Shown one piece after another: positions 17,897 to 26,950 of a DNA stretch of 64,000 nt. How positions within the stretch are numbered: position 1 is the stretch's first letter; each line of letters opens with the position of its first letter. The stretch is from positions 186,001-250,000 of the forward strand of contig NZ_FOZV01000004.1 of NCBI RefSeq assembly GCF_900116065.1, in the 5' to 3' direction. Origin of the DNA: Brevundimonas viscosa. GTDB lineage: Bacteria > Pseudomonadota > Alphaproteobacteria > Caulobacterales > Caulobacteraceae. Below the pieces are notes generated by a model. That model made no database searches. It had not been told where the DNA came from and worked only from the letters and a program-made list of their open reading frames with translations. The position numbers and the translations under genes were made by a program.

Positions 17897-19306
17897 TCAG
17901 CCGCCGACAGGTACGACGGCGGGTCGGTTCCGGCTGTTGCGGCGGTCGAGCGCGTCGACGTCGTCCTGGGTGGCGCCGGAGGCGAAGACGATGTCCATGG
18001 CGCGGGTGTATTCGGCGGTCCCGGGCTGGAGCATGTCGCGCGCGCGCAGGGCGAACTGGGTGGCCTGCTCCTCGGCGCCCATGGCGAAGTACATCTCGGC
18101 CGAGGCGAGGCGCGCCTCGCCCTCCTTGCCCTGGCTGGCGTAGGCCTGCGACAGCAGCCGCCAGGCCATGGTGTTGTCGCGCTCCAGCGCGGCCGCCCGC
18201 TTCAGATGGTCGACGGCGCCGGCCAGCAGGCCGGCGTCCCGGGTCTCGATCATGGCGTGCGCCAGGTTGATGCGCAGCAAGGGGGCCTCGGGCATCAGGT
18301 CGACCGCCTTCTGGTGCGCGCCGATGGCTTCCGCCGGGCGGCCCTCCTCGAACAGGATCTGGCCGCGCAGCTCCCAGAAGAAGGCGTTCTGCGGTTGCTC
18401 GGCGAGCAGGGCGTCCACCGCCGCCAGGGCGCGTTCGGTCTGGCCGTCGCGGTACCAGGCGATGGCGCGGGCGTAGCGGGCGGGGAGGGAGGCGTCGCTC
18501 TCGGGCCAGGTCCGCAGGGTGGTGTTCGGCGCGTCCATGAAGGCGTGGATCTTGGCCTGGATCAGGGCGTGCTGCGCCATCCGTTCCGGACTGTCGGACT
18601 TCGGATAGCTGGACTGTTCGGCGACGAAGCGGCGCAGGTTCTCGATGCGCTGCGACGACAGGGGGTGGCTGCGGAAATAGGGGTAGCGCCGGGCGTCGGA
18701 GAACACTTCCTGCGAACGGAAATTCTCGAAGAAGGTGAGCAGGCCGCGACCGGATTCGCCGGCGGCCTCGAGGGCGCGGGCTCCGGTGTTGTCGGCCTCG
18801 CCCTCCTGATGGGTCATGTAGCGCAGGGCGCTGAGCGTGCCGAAATACTGGCTGTTGCCCAGCAGCACGGCGCCGGCGTCCGGCGCGCCGGCGGCGATGG
18901 CCAGGGCCCCCAGCGCCATGGTCATCAGCAGCGGCTGCATGCCGGCGTTCTGGGCCCCGTCGCGCAGCGTGTGGCGGTTGCGGATGTGGCCCGCCTCGTG
19001 GGCGATGACGCCGAGCAGCTCGTTGGGGCTGTCGGTGCGGAGGATCAGCCCGGTGTTCAGCCCCATGATCCGGCCGCGGGTGGCGAAGGCGTTCAGCTCC
19101 TCGTCGTTGATGAGGAGGATCTCGACCTCAGACGGCTCAAGACCCATGGCCGAGAACACCGGCGCGGACCACTCGTGGATGATCCCCTCGATCTCGGTGT
19201 CGCGAATGACGCTCTGGGCGGCGGCGGGCGCGGCCGACGCCAGGACGAGCCCGGCGGCGGACGCGGCGCCGATCAGGCGGGCGGCGTTTCGGGACAGCCA
19301 TGACAT
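17897..19306 (-). CDS. Periplasmic M48 metalloprotease with TPR repeats (BepA/YfgC-like)
   Basis: This 469-residue protein has a signal peptide (LIGAASAAGLVLASAAPAAAQ), a zinc protease domain with HExxH in VIAHEAGHIRNRH, a downstream Glu ligand region (HQEGEADNTGARAL), and C-terminal TPR units (AIAWYRDGQTERALAAVDAL, then FFWELRGQILFEEGRPAEAI). BepA-type proteins act in outer-membrane protein assembly and turnover. The start at 19306 (MSWLSRNAARL) is chosen over an upstream ATG at 19354 for signal-peptide quality. The dsbA-like gene follows with a 20-base gap. Confidence 0.93.
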   Translation of the reverse strand: MSWLSRNAARLIGAASAAGLVLASAAPAAAQSVIRDTEIEGIIHEWSAPVFSAMGLEPSEVEILLINDEELNAFATRGRIMGLNTGLILRTDSPNELLGVIAHEAGHIRNRHTLRDGAQNAGMQPLLMTMALGALAIAAGAPDAGAVLLGNSQYFGTLSALRYMTHQEGEADNTGARALEAAGESGRGLLTFFENFRSQEVFSDARRYPYFRSHPLSSQRIENLRRFVAEQSSYPKSDSPERMAQHALIQAKIHAFMDAPNTTLRTWPESDASLPARYARAIAWYRDGQTERALAAVDALLAEQPQNAFFWELRGQILFEEGRPAEAIGAHQKAVDLMPEAPLLRINLAHAMIETRDAGLLAGAVDHLKRAAALERDNTMAWRLLSQAYASQGKEGEARLASAEMYFAMGAEEQATQFALRARDMLQPGTAEYTRAMDIVFASGATQDDVDALDRRNSRNRPAVVPVGG

Positions 19307-19371
19307 GGCGAACTCCTCCAGGCCTCGGACGCCCCCGCCCGTCGTCATCCTCACAATCTAATCGCGGCCTT

Positions 19372-21954
19372 TCAGCGGCGCCACCATCCCCGCTTCGGCT
19401 TCTCCGGCGGGGCGACGATCTGGTTGGGATCCTCGGAGATCAGGGCGGCGACATCGACCTCGACCGGAACCGGAGCGGCCTCGACCGCCTCGTCCGCCGC
19501 CGCCGGGAGCGGCTCGGGCGCGGGCTCAGGCGCAGCAGGGGCAGCGGGGACGGCGGTCTCCTCGGCCGGGGCCGGTCCGGCCTCGGACGTGGCGTCGACC
19601 TCCATCTCGATGGCCGGCGCATCGGCGACCGACGCGTCGGCGTCGAGGTCGGCGGCGACCTTGCGACGCACCCGGCGGCGCTTGGGCTGTTCGATCACCG
19701 CGGGGGCCGCTTCGACCGTCGTCGACTCGCCTTCAGCGGCGACGGGTTCCGAAGTCGCCTCGACAGCCTCCAAGCCTTCGGCCGACGGGGCGGCCTCGAC
19801 GCCGCGATCGCGGCCGCGGCCGCGGCCGCGCCGGCGCCGCGACCGGCCACTCCGTTCTCCGCCGACCTCGCCCTCGACGCGCTCGGGAGCCGGCGCGCCG
19901 TCCGTCTGCGGGGTGTCGGCGTCAGCCTGGGCGCGCGGCTGGGGCCCTTCGGGATTGATCGGGTCGAACCAGACGTAGGGATCGTCGAGCGACGGCGTGC
20001 GACCGCGGACCCAGAAGAAGGTGTCGCGTTCGCCGTCCTCGCGCATGCGGCGTCCGCCCCGGCGGCCGCGACGACGGCGGCGTCCGCCCTCGGAGTCGTC
20101 CTCGTCGGCCGCGGGAGCGGTTTCGACGGCCTCGCCCTCGCCACGACGCCCGCCGCGACGGCGGCGACGGCGGCCGCCTTCGCCCTCGGTGGGGTCGCGG
20201 GGCTCGCCGTCGAGGTCCTCGCCCTCGGCCTCGTCTTCCTCTTCGGAGAAGACGTCCTCCTCTTCCTCTTCGTCCTCGTCCTCCCAGGCGTCGGCGTCGA
20301 AGTCGTCCTCGAGATCGACCCAGGGTTCGGCCGCCTCGGGCGGGGTGAAGTCCTCGTTGGTCTCGGTCCGCTCGATGGCGTGCTCGCCCTGGCCGAGGGT
20401 GTCGTCGATGAGCACGACCACGTTCAGGCCGCGCTGGGCCAGCAGGCGCTGCAGGTAGTCGCGCTTGTGGTTGAGGATGTAGAGGCCGACCGCGGTGCAG
20501 ACGCGGAGCTGGATCGTGCCCGCCCCGTTCTTGCCGGCCTCGATGTCCACCGCACGGAGCGTCATCAGGGCGGCGCTCTCGGCGGAGCGGATGCGTCCGG
20601 CCCCCTGGCAGTGCGGGCAGATCTCGGTGGCGCCCTCGATCACGCCGAGGCGGCGGCGCTGGCGGCTGATCTCCATGAGGCCGAAGCCCGAGATCCGGCC
20701 CATCTGGATGCGGGCGCGGTCCTTGGCCAGGGCGTCCTTGAGCGCCTTCTCCACCGCCCGGTTGTTCTTCGACTCCTCCATGTCGATGAAGTCGATGACG
20801 ATCAGGCCGGCGAGGTCGCGCAGGCGCAGCTGGCGGGCGGCCTCGACGGCGGCCTCGAGGTTGGTCTTGAACGCCGTCTGCTCGACATTGCGCTCCTTGG
20901 TGGCGCGGCCGGAGTTGACGTCGATGGCGACCAGCGCCTCGGTCTGGTTGATGACCAGGTAGCCGCCCGACTTCAGCGGCACGGTCGGCTGGTGGATCTG
21001 GGCCAGCATCTCCTCGATGCCGTTCGAGGCGAACAGCGGCCGCGAGCCCTGGTAGAGGTGGATCTTCTTCGCCTGCGACGGCATCAGCACGCGCATGAAG
21101 TCGCGGGCTTCCCTGAAGCCTTCGACGCCCTCGACCTGGATGCCGTCGAAGTCCTTGTCGAACATGTCGCGCACGGCGCGGCGGACGAGGTTCTCTTCCT
21201 CATAGATGAGGGCCGGGGCGTTCGATCGCAGCGTCGTCTCGCGGATCGTCTCCCACAGGCGCAGCAGGTATTCGTAGTCGCGCTTGATCTCGGCCTTGGT
21301 GCGCTTGGCGCCCGCGGTGCGGATGATCAGGCCCATGCCCTGCGGCACCTCGAGCGCGGCGGCGGCGGCCTTGAGGCGCTTGCGGTCGGCGGCGTTGGTG
21401 ATCTTGCGGGAGATGCCGCCGCCCTTGCCGGTGTTGGGCATCAGCACGCAGTAGCGGCCGGCCAGCGACAGCCAGGTGGTCAGGGCCGCGCCCTTGCCGC
21501 CCCGTTCGTCCTTGACGACCTGGACCAGCAGGATCTGGCGACGCTTGATGACGTCCTGGATCTTGTAGCGCCGCATCAGGCGACGCTTCAGGCGCTCCTC
21601 GTCGGCGAGGCCGCCCTCGTGCTCGTCGTCGGCGCTCTCACGGCCGAGATCGTCCTCGGCGTCGTCGTCCGAGGACGCCTCGGCCATGATGGCTTCGCGG
21701 TCGGCGACCGGGATCTGGTAGTAGTCGGGGTGGATCTCGTTGAAGGCGAGGAAGCCGTGCCGGTTGCCGCCGTACTCGACGAAGGCGGCCTGCAGGCTGG
21801 GCTCTACCCGGGTGACCTTGGCGAGATAGATGTTGCCGCGAAGCTGGCGCTTCGCGCGGGACTCAAAGTCGTATTCCTCGACCTGACGGCCCTCGACGAT
21901 CGCGACGCGGGTTTCCTCCGCGTGGGCGGCGTCGATCAACATGGTCTTTGACAT
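19372..21954 (-). CDS. rne: Ribonuclease E
   Basis: This 860-residue endoribonuclease starts mRNA decay and organises the degradosome. The S1 domain opens with GNIYLAKVTRVEPSLQAAFV and is interrupted by an acidic insert at about residues 92-118 (SSDDDAEDDLGRESADDE). The catalytic DNase I-like region includes LVAIDVNSGRAT near residue 340. The zinc-link CPHCQGAG is near 445. The C-terminal third is a charged low-complexity scaffold of Glu/Arg/Ala stretches. It ends in EKPKRGWWRR, the type of GWW tail shown in Caulobacter to bind PNPase. Start is ATG at 21954 after an unusually long non-coding leader. Confidence 0.97.
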   Translation of the reverse strand: MSKTMLIDAAHAEETRVAIVEGRQVEEYDFESRAKRQLRGNIYLAKVTRVEPSLQAAFVEYGGNRHGFLAFNEIHPDYYQIPVADREAIMAEASSDDDAEDDLGRESADDEHEGGLADEERLKRRLMRRYKIQDVIKRRQILLVQVVKDERGGKGAALTTWLSLAGRYCVLMPNTGKGGGISRKITNAADRKRLKAAAAALEVPQGMGLIIRTAGAKRTKAEIKRDYEYLLRLWETIRETTLRSNAPALIYEEENLVRRAVRDMFDKDFDGIQVEGVEGFREARDFMRVLMPSQAKKIHLYQGSRPLFASNGIEEMLAQIHQPTVPLKSGGYLVINQTEALVAIDVNSGRATKERNVEQTAFKTNLEAAVEAARQLRLRDLAGLIVIDFIDMEESKNNRAVEKALKDALAKDRARIQMGRISGFGLMEISRQRRRLGVIEGATEICPHCQGAGRIRSAESAALMTLRAVDIEAGKNGAGTIQLRVCTAVGLYILNHKRDYLQRLLAQRGLNVVVLIDDTLGQGEHAIERTETNEDFTPPEAAEPWVDLEDDFDADAWEDEDEEEEEDVFSEEEDEAEGEDLDGEPRDPTEGEGGRRRRRRGGRRGEGEAVETAPAADEDDSEGGRRRRRGRRGGRRMREDGERDTFFWVRGRTPSLDDPYVWFDPINPEGPQPRAQADADTPQTDGAPAPERVEGEVGGERSGRSRRRRGRGRGRDRGVEAAPSAEGLEAVEATSEPVAAEGESTTVEAAPAVIEQPKRRRVRRKVAADLDADASVADAPAIEMEVDATSEAGPAPAEETAVPAAPAAPEPAPEPLPAAADEAVEAAPVPVEVDVAALISEDPNQIVAPPEKPKRGWWRR

Positions 21955-22411
21955 GAAGGGTCTCTCTCTGGCGCGCTCGGGCCTGGCCGGTCAGCGCGCG
22001 GCTGACGGGCGGGGCGGCTCGCCGAATGGGGGTGGGGGCGCGGGTGCGCGCAGCCTCGTCCCCGCGGCAGGCGCCGCGGGCGGTGTCGGTCGGATCGGAC
22101 CGGAGGGTGAGGCTGGCGGTTACGCCCATCGGGTTCAGTCGGTCCTGGGCCTGCCGCGCGCTGTGAAGCGGCGCTCCGGGCCCGGTCGTCGAATCGTCGG
22201 CGCCTGGGCGGCCGGCCGATCCTCGGATCAGTGAAAGCATCGCCGCGAGGAGGGCGCGTCCGGTTTCCGCCAGGGCAGGAAGGACGCGATCGTTCGCGAG
22301 CGAAGGGAGCATAGTCATCGCAGACGCGAAATGAAAGGCGCGTTCGCCTTAACCCGTTGGCGAGGACGTTCTGGCAAAATGCCCGCAATGCATAAGGTGG
22401 GTTCCGGGCGA
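21955..22411. other. Intergenic region holding the rne leader and the amiC upstream region
   Basis: About 450 bases separate the divergent rne and amiC starts. No convincing gene is present. On the minus strand ACTATGCT near 22306-22313 could be a -10 element, giving rne a leader of about 340 bases rich in short GC inverted repeats (for example CGGTC-ggatc-GGACCG near 22080-22100). No clear promoter for amiC was found. Confidence 0.4.
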
Positions 22412-23629
22412 ATGTTCGGTTTGTCGCGTTTGAAGCCGTCGCAGTGGAGCGTGCGCGATCGGGCCATGATCGCGCTGGCGTTCGTGGTGTTCTGCGTCGC
22501 CGTGCTTGCGGCCGGGCGGGGCCTGGCGTCGGGGGCGGCGGGCGAGGTCCTTAGGGTCCGGTTCGGCGGCGACGCCGAACGGACTCGCGTGGTCGTCGAT
22601 CTCGACCGGACGTCTCGCGGCGAGGTGATTCAACCGGGGTCCGACGGCCGGCTGGTGCTCGCCCTGTCCGGCGTCGCGCCGTCGGAGCGGCTGTCCGGCA
22701 GCGGGCGCGGACTGGTGCGCGGCTACCGCCTCGCCGGGAGCGGCGCCTCGGCGCGGCTGGAACTGGAACTGGCGACCTCGGCCGAAATCGAGCGCCGTTT
22801 CCTGCTGCCGCCGGGGGACGGCGTCGACCATTACCGCTACGTCGTCGACCTGAAGGCCACCGGACGGGCGCCGGCCCGGCGTACGGCTCCGGAGCGGCCC
22901 GCGCGGCCCGCCGAGCGGCCGCTGATCTACATCGACGCGGGCCACGGCGGCCGTGATCCCGGCGCCCGGGGCGCCAGCGTCAACGAGAGCGACATCACCC
23001 TGGCCGCCGCCCGCGCCCTGAAGCAGGAGCTGGAGCGGTCGGGCCGATACCGGGTCCGGCTGACCCGCGACGGCGACGTCTACGTCGGCCTCAACCGTCG
23101 GGTCGCGATCGCCCGCCAGGCCGGTGCAGACCTTTTCATTTCCCTGCACGCCGACGCCGGCGCCGATCCGGCGACGCGGGGCGCCAGCGTCTACACCCTG
23201 TCGGAGCAGGGCGCCGGCCGGGCCGTGCGCGAGTTCACGCGCGGCGAGAACTGGCAGCGCAGCCTGAACCTGCCGGGACGCGACGCCTCGGTCGACCGCA
23301 TCCTGCTGGACATGACCCAGCGCGCCACCCAGAACCGCTCGGCGCAGCTGGCCCGCACCCTGCTGGGCGAGCTGGAGGAGGCGGATCATCCGCTGCTGCG
23401 GCGCAGCCACCGCGACGCCGGCCTGGCCGTCCTGCTGGCGCCCGACGTGCCGGCCGTGCTGCTTGAGATGGGCTTCATCACCAATCCCGAAGACGAGCGC
23501 CTGCTTGGCGACAACCGCGCGCGGCGTCGGCTGATGCGCGCCGTGGCCGAAGGCATCGACCGCTACTTCGACGCGCCCGCGGCCGGTCTGCAGATGGCGT
23601 CTTCGGCGGCCGCCGCGGGTCAGCCGTAG
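22412..23629 (+). CDS. amiC: N-acetylmuramoyl-L-alanine amidase (AmiC-like, AMIN + Amidase_3)
   Basis: This about 405-residue protein has an N-terminal membrane or signal helix (IALAFVVFCVAVLAAGR), an AMIN-like domain (VLRVRFGGDAERTRVVVDLD), and a zinc amidase domain with YIDAGHGGRDPGARG, the Glu ligand in NESDIT, FISLHADAG, and VLLEMGFITNPEDERLL. It cleaves the amide between MurNAc and the stem peptide during daughter-cell separation. ATG codons at 22331, 22379 and 22388 are in frame; 22412 is preferred because AAGGTGG lies upstream and the signal helix is then close to the N-terminus. Confidence 0.93.
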   Translation: MFGLSRLKPSQWSVRDRAMIALAFVVFCVAVLAAGRGLASGAAGEVLRVRFGGDAERTRVVVDLDRTSRGEVIQPGSDGRLVLALSGVAPSERLSGSGRGLVRGYRLAGSGASARLELELATSAEIERRFLLPPGDGVDHYRYVVDLKATGRAPARRTAPERPARPAERPLIYIDAGHGGRDPGARGASVNESDITLAAARALKQELERSGRYRVRLTRDGDVYVGLNRRVAIARQAGADLFISLHADAGADPATRGASVYTLSEQGAGRAVREFTRGENWQRSLNLPGRDASVDRILLDMTQRATQNRSAQLARTLLGELEEADHPLLRRSHRDAGLAVLLAPDVPAVLLEMGFITNPEDERLLGDNRARRRLMRAVAEGIDRYFDAPAAGLQMASSAAAAGQP

Positions 23630-23684
23630 TCGACCTCGCGGCGACGCGGGTGCGTCGAAAGCCGGAAGTCCCTATGTGACGCCC

Positions 23685-24419
23685 ATGCGCCTTCGCGTCG
23701 TCGATCTGGAAACCACCGGCGGGGACCGGACCTCGGAGATCATCGAGGTCGGTTTCGTGGACGTGGTGCGCGAAGGGACGGGCTGGCGCGCCCGGCCGCC
23801 GGTGTCGCGCCTGTTCCGGCCGCGCGGCGAGATCTCCGTCCACGCCATGGCCGTGCACCATCTGACGCCGGAGGACTTCTGCGACGCGGACCCGCACTGC
23901 GACGAGTACGCCCTGCGGGCCCTGTTCGCCGAACCGGTCGACGTGATGGTGGCCCACAACGCCCAGTTCGAGCGCGCCTTCATCGCCGACACCGCCACCG
24001 GCGGGCTGCCGTGGATCTGCACGGTGAGATCGGCCAAGGCGGTCTGGCCCCAGGCGCCCGGCCACTCGAACCAGGTTCTGCGCTACTGGCGGGGATTGCA
24101 GCTCGACCGGGCCCTGGCCAACCCCGCTCACCGCGCGGGCCCCGACGCCTGGGTGACGGCCCATCTGCTGATCGATCTGCTGGCCGAGGCCTCGGTCGAG
24201 CAGATGATCGAGTGGACGCGCCAGCCGCGGCGACTGGACCGGATCCCGTTTGGAAAACACCGCGGGCGGCCCTGGTCGGAGCCGCCGGACGACTACCTGC
24301 GCTGGATGGCGGCGCAGGCCGAAATGGACGCGGCGGTCGTGGCCGCCGCGCGACAGGAGCTGGAGCGTCGCGCGGGGGCGCCGTCTGCGGCTCTGGCGGA
24401 GCCTTCCGACGCGGGCTAA
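23685..24419 (+). CDS. DEDDh 3'-5' exonuclease (DnaQ-like) with C-terminal DUF3820 segment
   Basis: This 244-residue protein has the exonuclease motifs VVDLETTG (Asp-x-Glu), VAHNAQFE and AHRAGPDAW (His then Asp). After the nuclease domain comes RIPFGKHRGRPWSEPPDDYL, the DUF3820 pattern FGKxxG...P-x-x-YL. It may proofread or repair DNA or trim RNA; it lacks polymerase-binding features of a replicative epsilon. ATG 23685 is chosen; GTG 23676 is also in frame. PBP1a follows within 11 bases. Confidence 0.9.
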   Translation: MRLRVVDLETTGGDRTSEIIEVGFVDVVREGTGWRARPPVSRLFRPRGEISVHAMAVHHLTPEDFCDADPHCDEYALRALFAEPVDVMVAHNAQFERAFIADTATGGLPWICTVRSAKAVWPQAPGHSNQVLRYWRGLQLDRALANPAHRAGPDAWVTAHLLIDLLAEASVEQMIEWTRQPRRLDRIPFGKHRGRPWSEPPDDYLRWMAAQAEMDAAVVAAARQELERRAGAPSAALAEPSDAG

Positions 24420-24429
24420 ACCCGCAACC

Positions 24430-26874
24430 ATGCTCCGCTTGCAGGATATCCAGGCCAGAATTCCGGAACGGTGGTTCGTTCTGGCCGGCGTCGCCCTTCT
24501 GGGGTGCATCACGCTCGCCGGCCTGATCGTGACGATCTACGCCGCCTGGCTGTTCCACGATCTGCCCGACGCCTCGGACCTGGCCGACTACCGGCCCGCC
24601 ACGGCCACCCGGGTCTACGCCGGGGACGGCACCCTGATCGGCGAGTTCTCGGACGAGCGGCGAATCTACGTGCCGTACGAGCAGATCCCGGTTCCGGTGA
24701 TCCAGGCCTTTCTGGCGGCCGAGGACCGCAACTTCTTCAACCACGGCGGCGTGGACGTCTCCGGCCTCGGGCGGGCGATGTTCAAGAACGTCTTCAACGC
24801 CGCCACCGGACGGCGCCTCGAGGGCGGCTCGACGATCACCCAGCAGGTGGCGAAGAACGTCCTGCTGACCAGCGAGACCAGCATCAATCGCAAGGTCAAG
24901 GAGGCGATCCTCGCCAACCGGCTCGAGGCGACGCTCACCAAGCAGCAGATTCTCGAGCTCTACCTGAACGAGATATTCCTCGGTTACCGCTCGTACGGGG
25001 TTGCGGCGGCGGCCTTCAACTACTTCGGAAAATCGCTGGACCAGCTGACGCCGGACGAGGCCGCGTTTCTGGCCGCCCTGCCGAAGGGACCGAACAACTA
25101 CCATCCGAAGCGCCATCCGCAGCGGGCGCTGGAGCGCCGGAACTGGGTGCTGCGTGAGATGCGGGAAAGCAACTTTCTGACGCAGGCCAGCTACGCCGAA
25201 GCCCGCGCCCGGCCGCTGGTCACCCAGGACGCGCCACGCCGGGCCCAGTACGCCGACGCCGACTTCTTCGTGGAAGAGGCGCGCCGACGGGCGATCGCGC
25301 AGTTCGGGCGCGAGGAGGTCAACCGCGGCGGCTACTATCTGAGGACCACCCTCGACCCCCAGCTCCAGTCCGCCGCCCGCAATGCGCTGATGCGGGGGCT
25401 GGAGGACTACGACCGCCGGCACGGCTGGCGCGGACCCTGGGGCACGACGGACTTCGCGGACGGCTGGCAGGAGGAGGCGCTGAAGCAGACGGCTCCGCCC
25501 GAACGCCGCGCCTGGGAGGCGGCGGCCGTCGAGAGCGTGGCCGGCAACACCGTGCGGGTGCGGACGGCGCGCAGCGACCGGACCGGAACTCTGCTGGCGG
25601 AGGATGCCGCCTGGGCCAACGCCAACCGCCAGCTGCGTCGCGGCGATCTGGTTTTCGTGGAACCCCGCAACGGGCAGTTCGCCCTCAAGCAGGTGCCCCA
25701 GGTCAACGGCGCGCTGGTGGCGATCGAGCCCTACTCAGGCCGGGTGTTGGCGATGGTCGGCGGCTATTCCTACGCCCTGTCCAGCTTCAACCGCGCCACC
25801 CAGGCCCGGCGGCAGCCCGGCTCGGCCTTCAAGCCGTTCGTCTATGCGACCGCGCTGGAGGGCGACTATACGCCCGCCTCGATCGTGCTGGACGCGCCGA
25901 TCAGTTTCGCCGGCGGCCCGAACGGGACGCGCTGGAGCCCCGAGAACTACAGCCGTCAGTACTACGGCCCGCAGACGCTGCGGCGGGGCCTGGAGCTGTC
26001 GCGAAACGTCATGACCGTGCGGCTCGCCCAGGCCGTGGGCATGCGCAACATCGTCGACCTGTCGAAGAAGATGGGCGTGTCGGACGACCTGCAGCCGAAC
26101 CTGTCGGTGTCGCTGGGGGCGGGGGAAACCACGCCCTATGACCTGACCGCCGCCTACGCCGCCTTCGTCAACGGCGGCCGGCGCATCGATCCCTATCTGA
26201 TCGAGCTGGTGCAGGACCGCGACGGCGAGACGCTGTTCCGCGCCGACGAGCGGCGCTGCCGCGACTGCGGCCGGCCGTTCACCGGCCAGGAGTCGCCGCG
26301 GCTTGAGCCGCGCGGCGAACAGGTCATCGACCCGATCACCGCCTACCAGATCAGTTCGATGCTCGAAGGCGTGGTGCAGCGCGGCACCGCGGTGCGCGCC
26401 CGCGGCCTCGGCCAATGGGTGGGGGGCAAGACCGGCACGACCAACGAGTACCGGTCGGCCTGGTTCGTCGGCTTCTCGTCGGACATCGTGGTCGGCGTCT
26501 TCGTCGGCTTCGACGACAACCGCTCCCTCGGCTCCGGCGAGGCCGGGGCGGCGACGGCGGTGCCGGTGTTCATCGACTTCATGGAGGTGGCCCTGCGCGA
26601 GCGGCCGGCGCGTCCGTTCGTACGCCCGGCCAATGCCGTGTTCCGCACTGTCAACGGCATCGAGGAAGCCTTCCGACCCGGCACCGAGCGCCGCCGCGAG
26701 GCGGAGCGTCCCGCGCCGCCGGCGCAGCCGACCGGACCGCAGAACTACTACGACGTGATCCGGCGCGAAAAGGAGGCGGCCGCGGGTCAGCCGCCCTCCG
26801 AAGCGCCGCCCCCGCCGGCCACCCCGCCGCCGCCCAGGAAGGAGCCGGCGGAGGACTTGAGCGGACTCTACTGA
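24430..26874 (+). CDS. mrcA: Penicillin-binding protein 1A (bifunctional transglycosylase/transpeptidase)
   Basis: This 814-residue class A PBP builds and cross-links peptidoglycan. There is one N-terminal membrane helix (WFVLAGVALLGCITLAGLIV). The glycosyltransferase domain carries AAEDRNFFNHGG (catalytic Glu) and GGSTITQQVAKN. An OB-like insert follows. The transpeptidase domain has the active Ser in PGSAFKPF near residue 465, the SxN motif in LELSRNVM, and GKTGTT. A Cys pair CRDCG in a loop before the KTG motif and a Pro-rich C-terminal tail are also visible. Confidence 0.97.
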   Translation: MLRLQDIQARIPERWFVLAGVALLGCITLAGLIVTIYAAWLFHDLPDASDLADYRPATATRVYAGDGTLIGEFSDERRIYVPYEQIPVPVIQAFLAAEDRNFFNHGGVDVSGLGRAMFKNVFNAATGRRLEGGSTITQQVAKNVLLTSETSINRKVKEAILANRLEATLTKQQILELYLNEIFLGYRSYGVAAAAFNYFGKSLDQLTPDEAAFLAALPKGPNNYHPKRHPQRALERRNWVLREMRESNFLTQASYAEARARPLVTQDAPRRAQYADADFFVEEARRRAIAQFGREEVNRGGYYLRTTLDPQLQSAARNALMRGLEDYDRRHGWRGPWGTTDFADGWQEEALKQTAPPERRAWEAAAVESVAGNTVRVRTARSDRTGTLLAEDAAWANANRQLRRGDLVFVEPRNGQFALKQVPQVNGALVAIEPYSGRVLAMVGGYSYALSSFNRATQARRQPGSAFKPFVYATALEGDYTPASIVLDAPISFAGGPNGTRWSPENYSRQYYGPQTLRRGLELSRNVMTVRLAQAVGMRNIVDLSKKMGVSDDLQPNLSVSLGAGETTPYDLTAAYAAFVNGGRRIDPYLIELVQDRDGETLFRADERRCRDCGRPFTGQESPRLEPRGEQVIDPITAYQISSMLEGVVQRGTAVRARGLGQWVGGKTGTTNEYRSAWFVGFSSDIVVGVFVGFDDNRSLGSGEAGAATAVPVFIDFMEVALRERPARPFVRPANAVFRTVNGIEEAFRPGTERRREAERPAPPAQPTGPQNYYDVIRREKEAAAGQPPSEAPPPPATPPPPRKEPAEDLSGLY

Positions 26875-26894
26875 GGCCCTAGACAGGGCTCCCC

Positions 26895-26931
26895 ACGGCG
26901 CGCCCGAGAACGGCGCGCCGTTCCCTTTTCT
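26895..26931 (+). terminator. Likely rho-independent terminator after mrcA
   Basis: A ten-base-pair perfect stem (ACGGCGCGCC, loop of seven, GGCGCGCCGT) is followed by TCCCTTTTCT. It sits 20 bases after the mrcA stop and just before prfB. Confidence 0.7.
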
Positions 26932-26950
26932 GTTGTCGCAGGAGTTTGCG

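Noticed and set aside
19300-21951. An 883-codon open frame on the plus strand across rne
   Set aside because: It is antisense to a fully recognisable RNase E and gives an Asp/Val/Leu-rich product with no family motifs; high GC content produces such long shadow frames.
21941-22234. 97-codon frame in the rne leader (plus strand)
   Set aside because: It is Gly/Arg-rich with no family features, overlaps the rne start in antisense, and lacks a ribosome-binding site.
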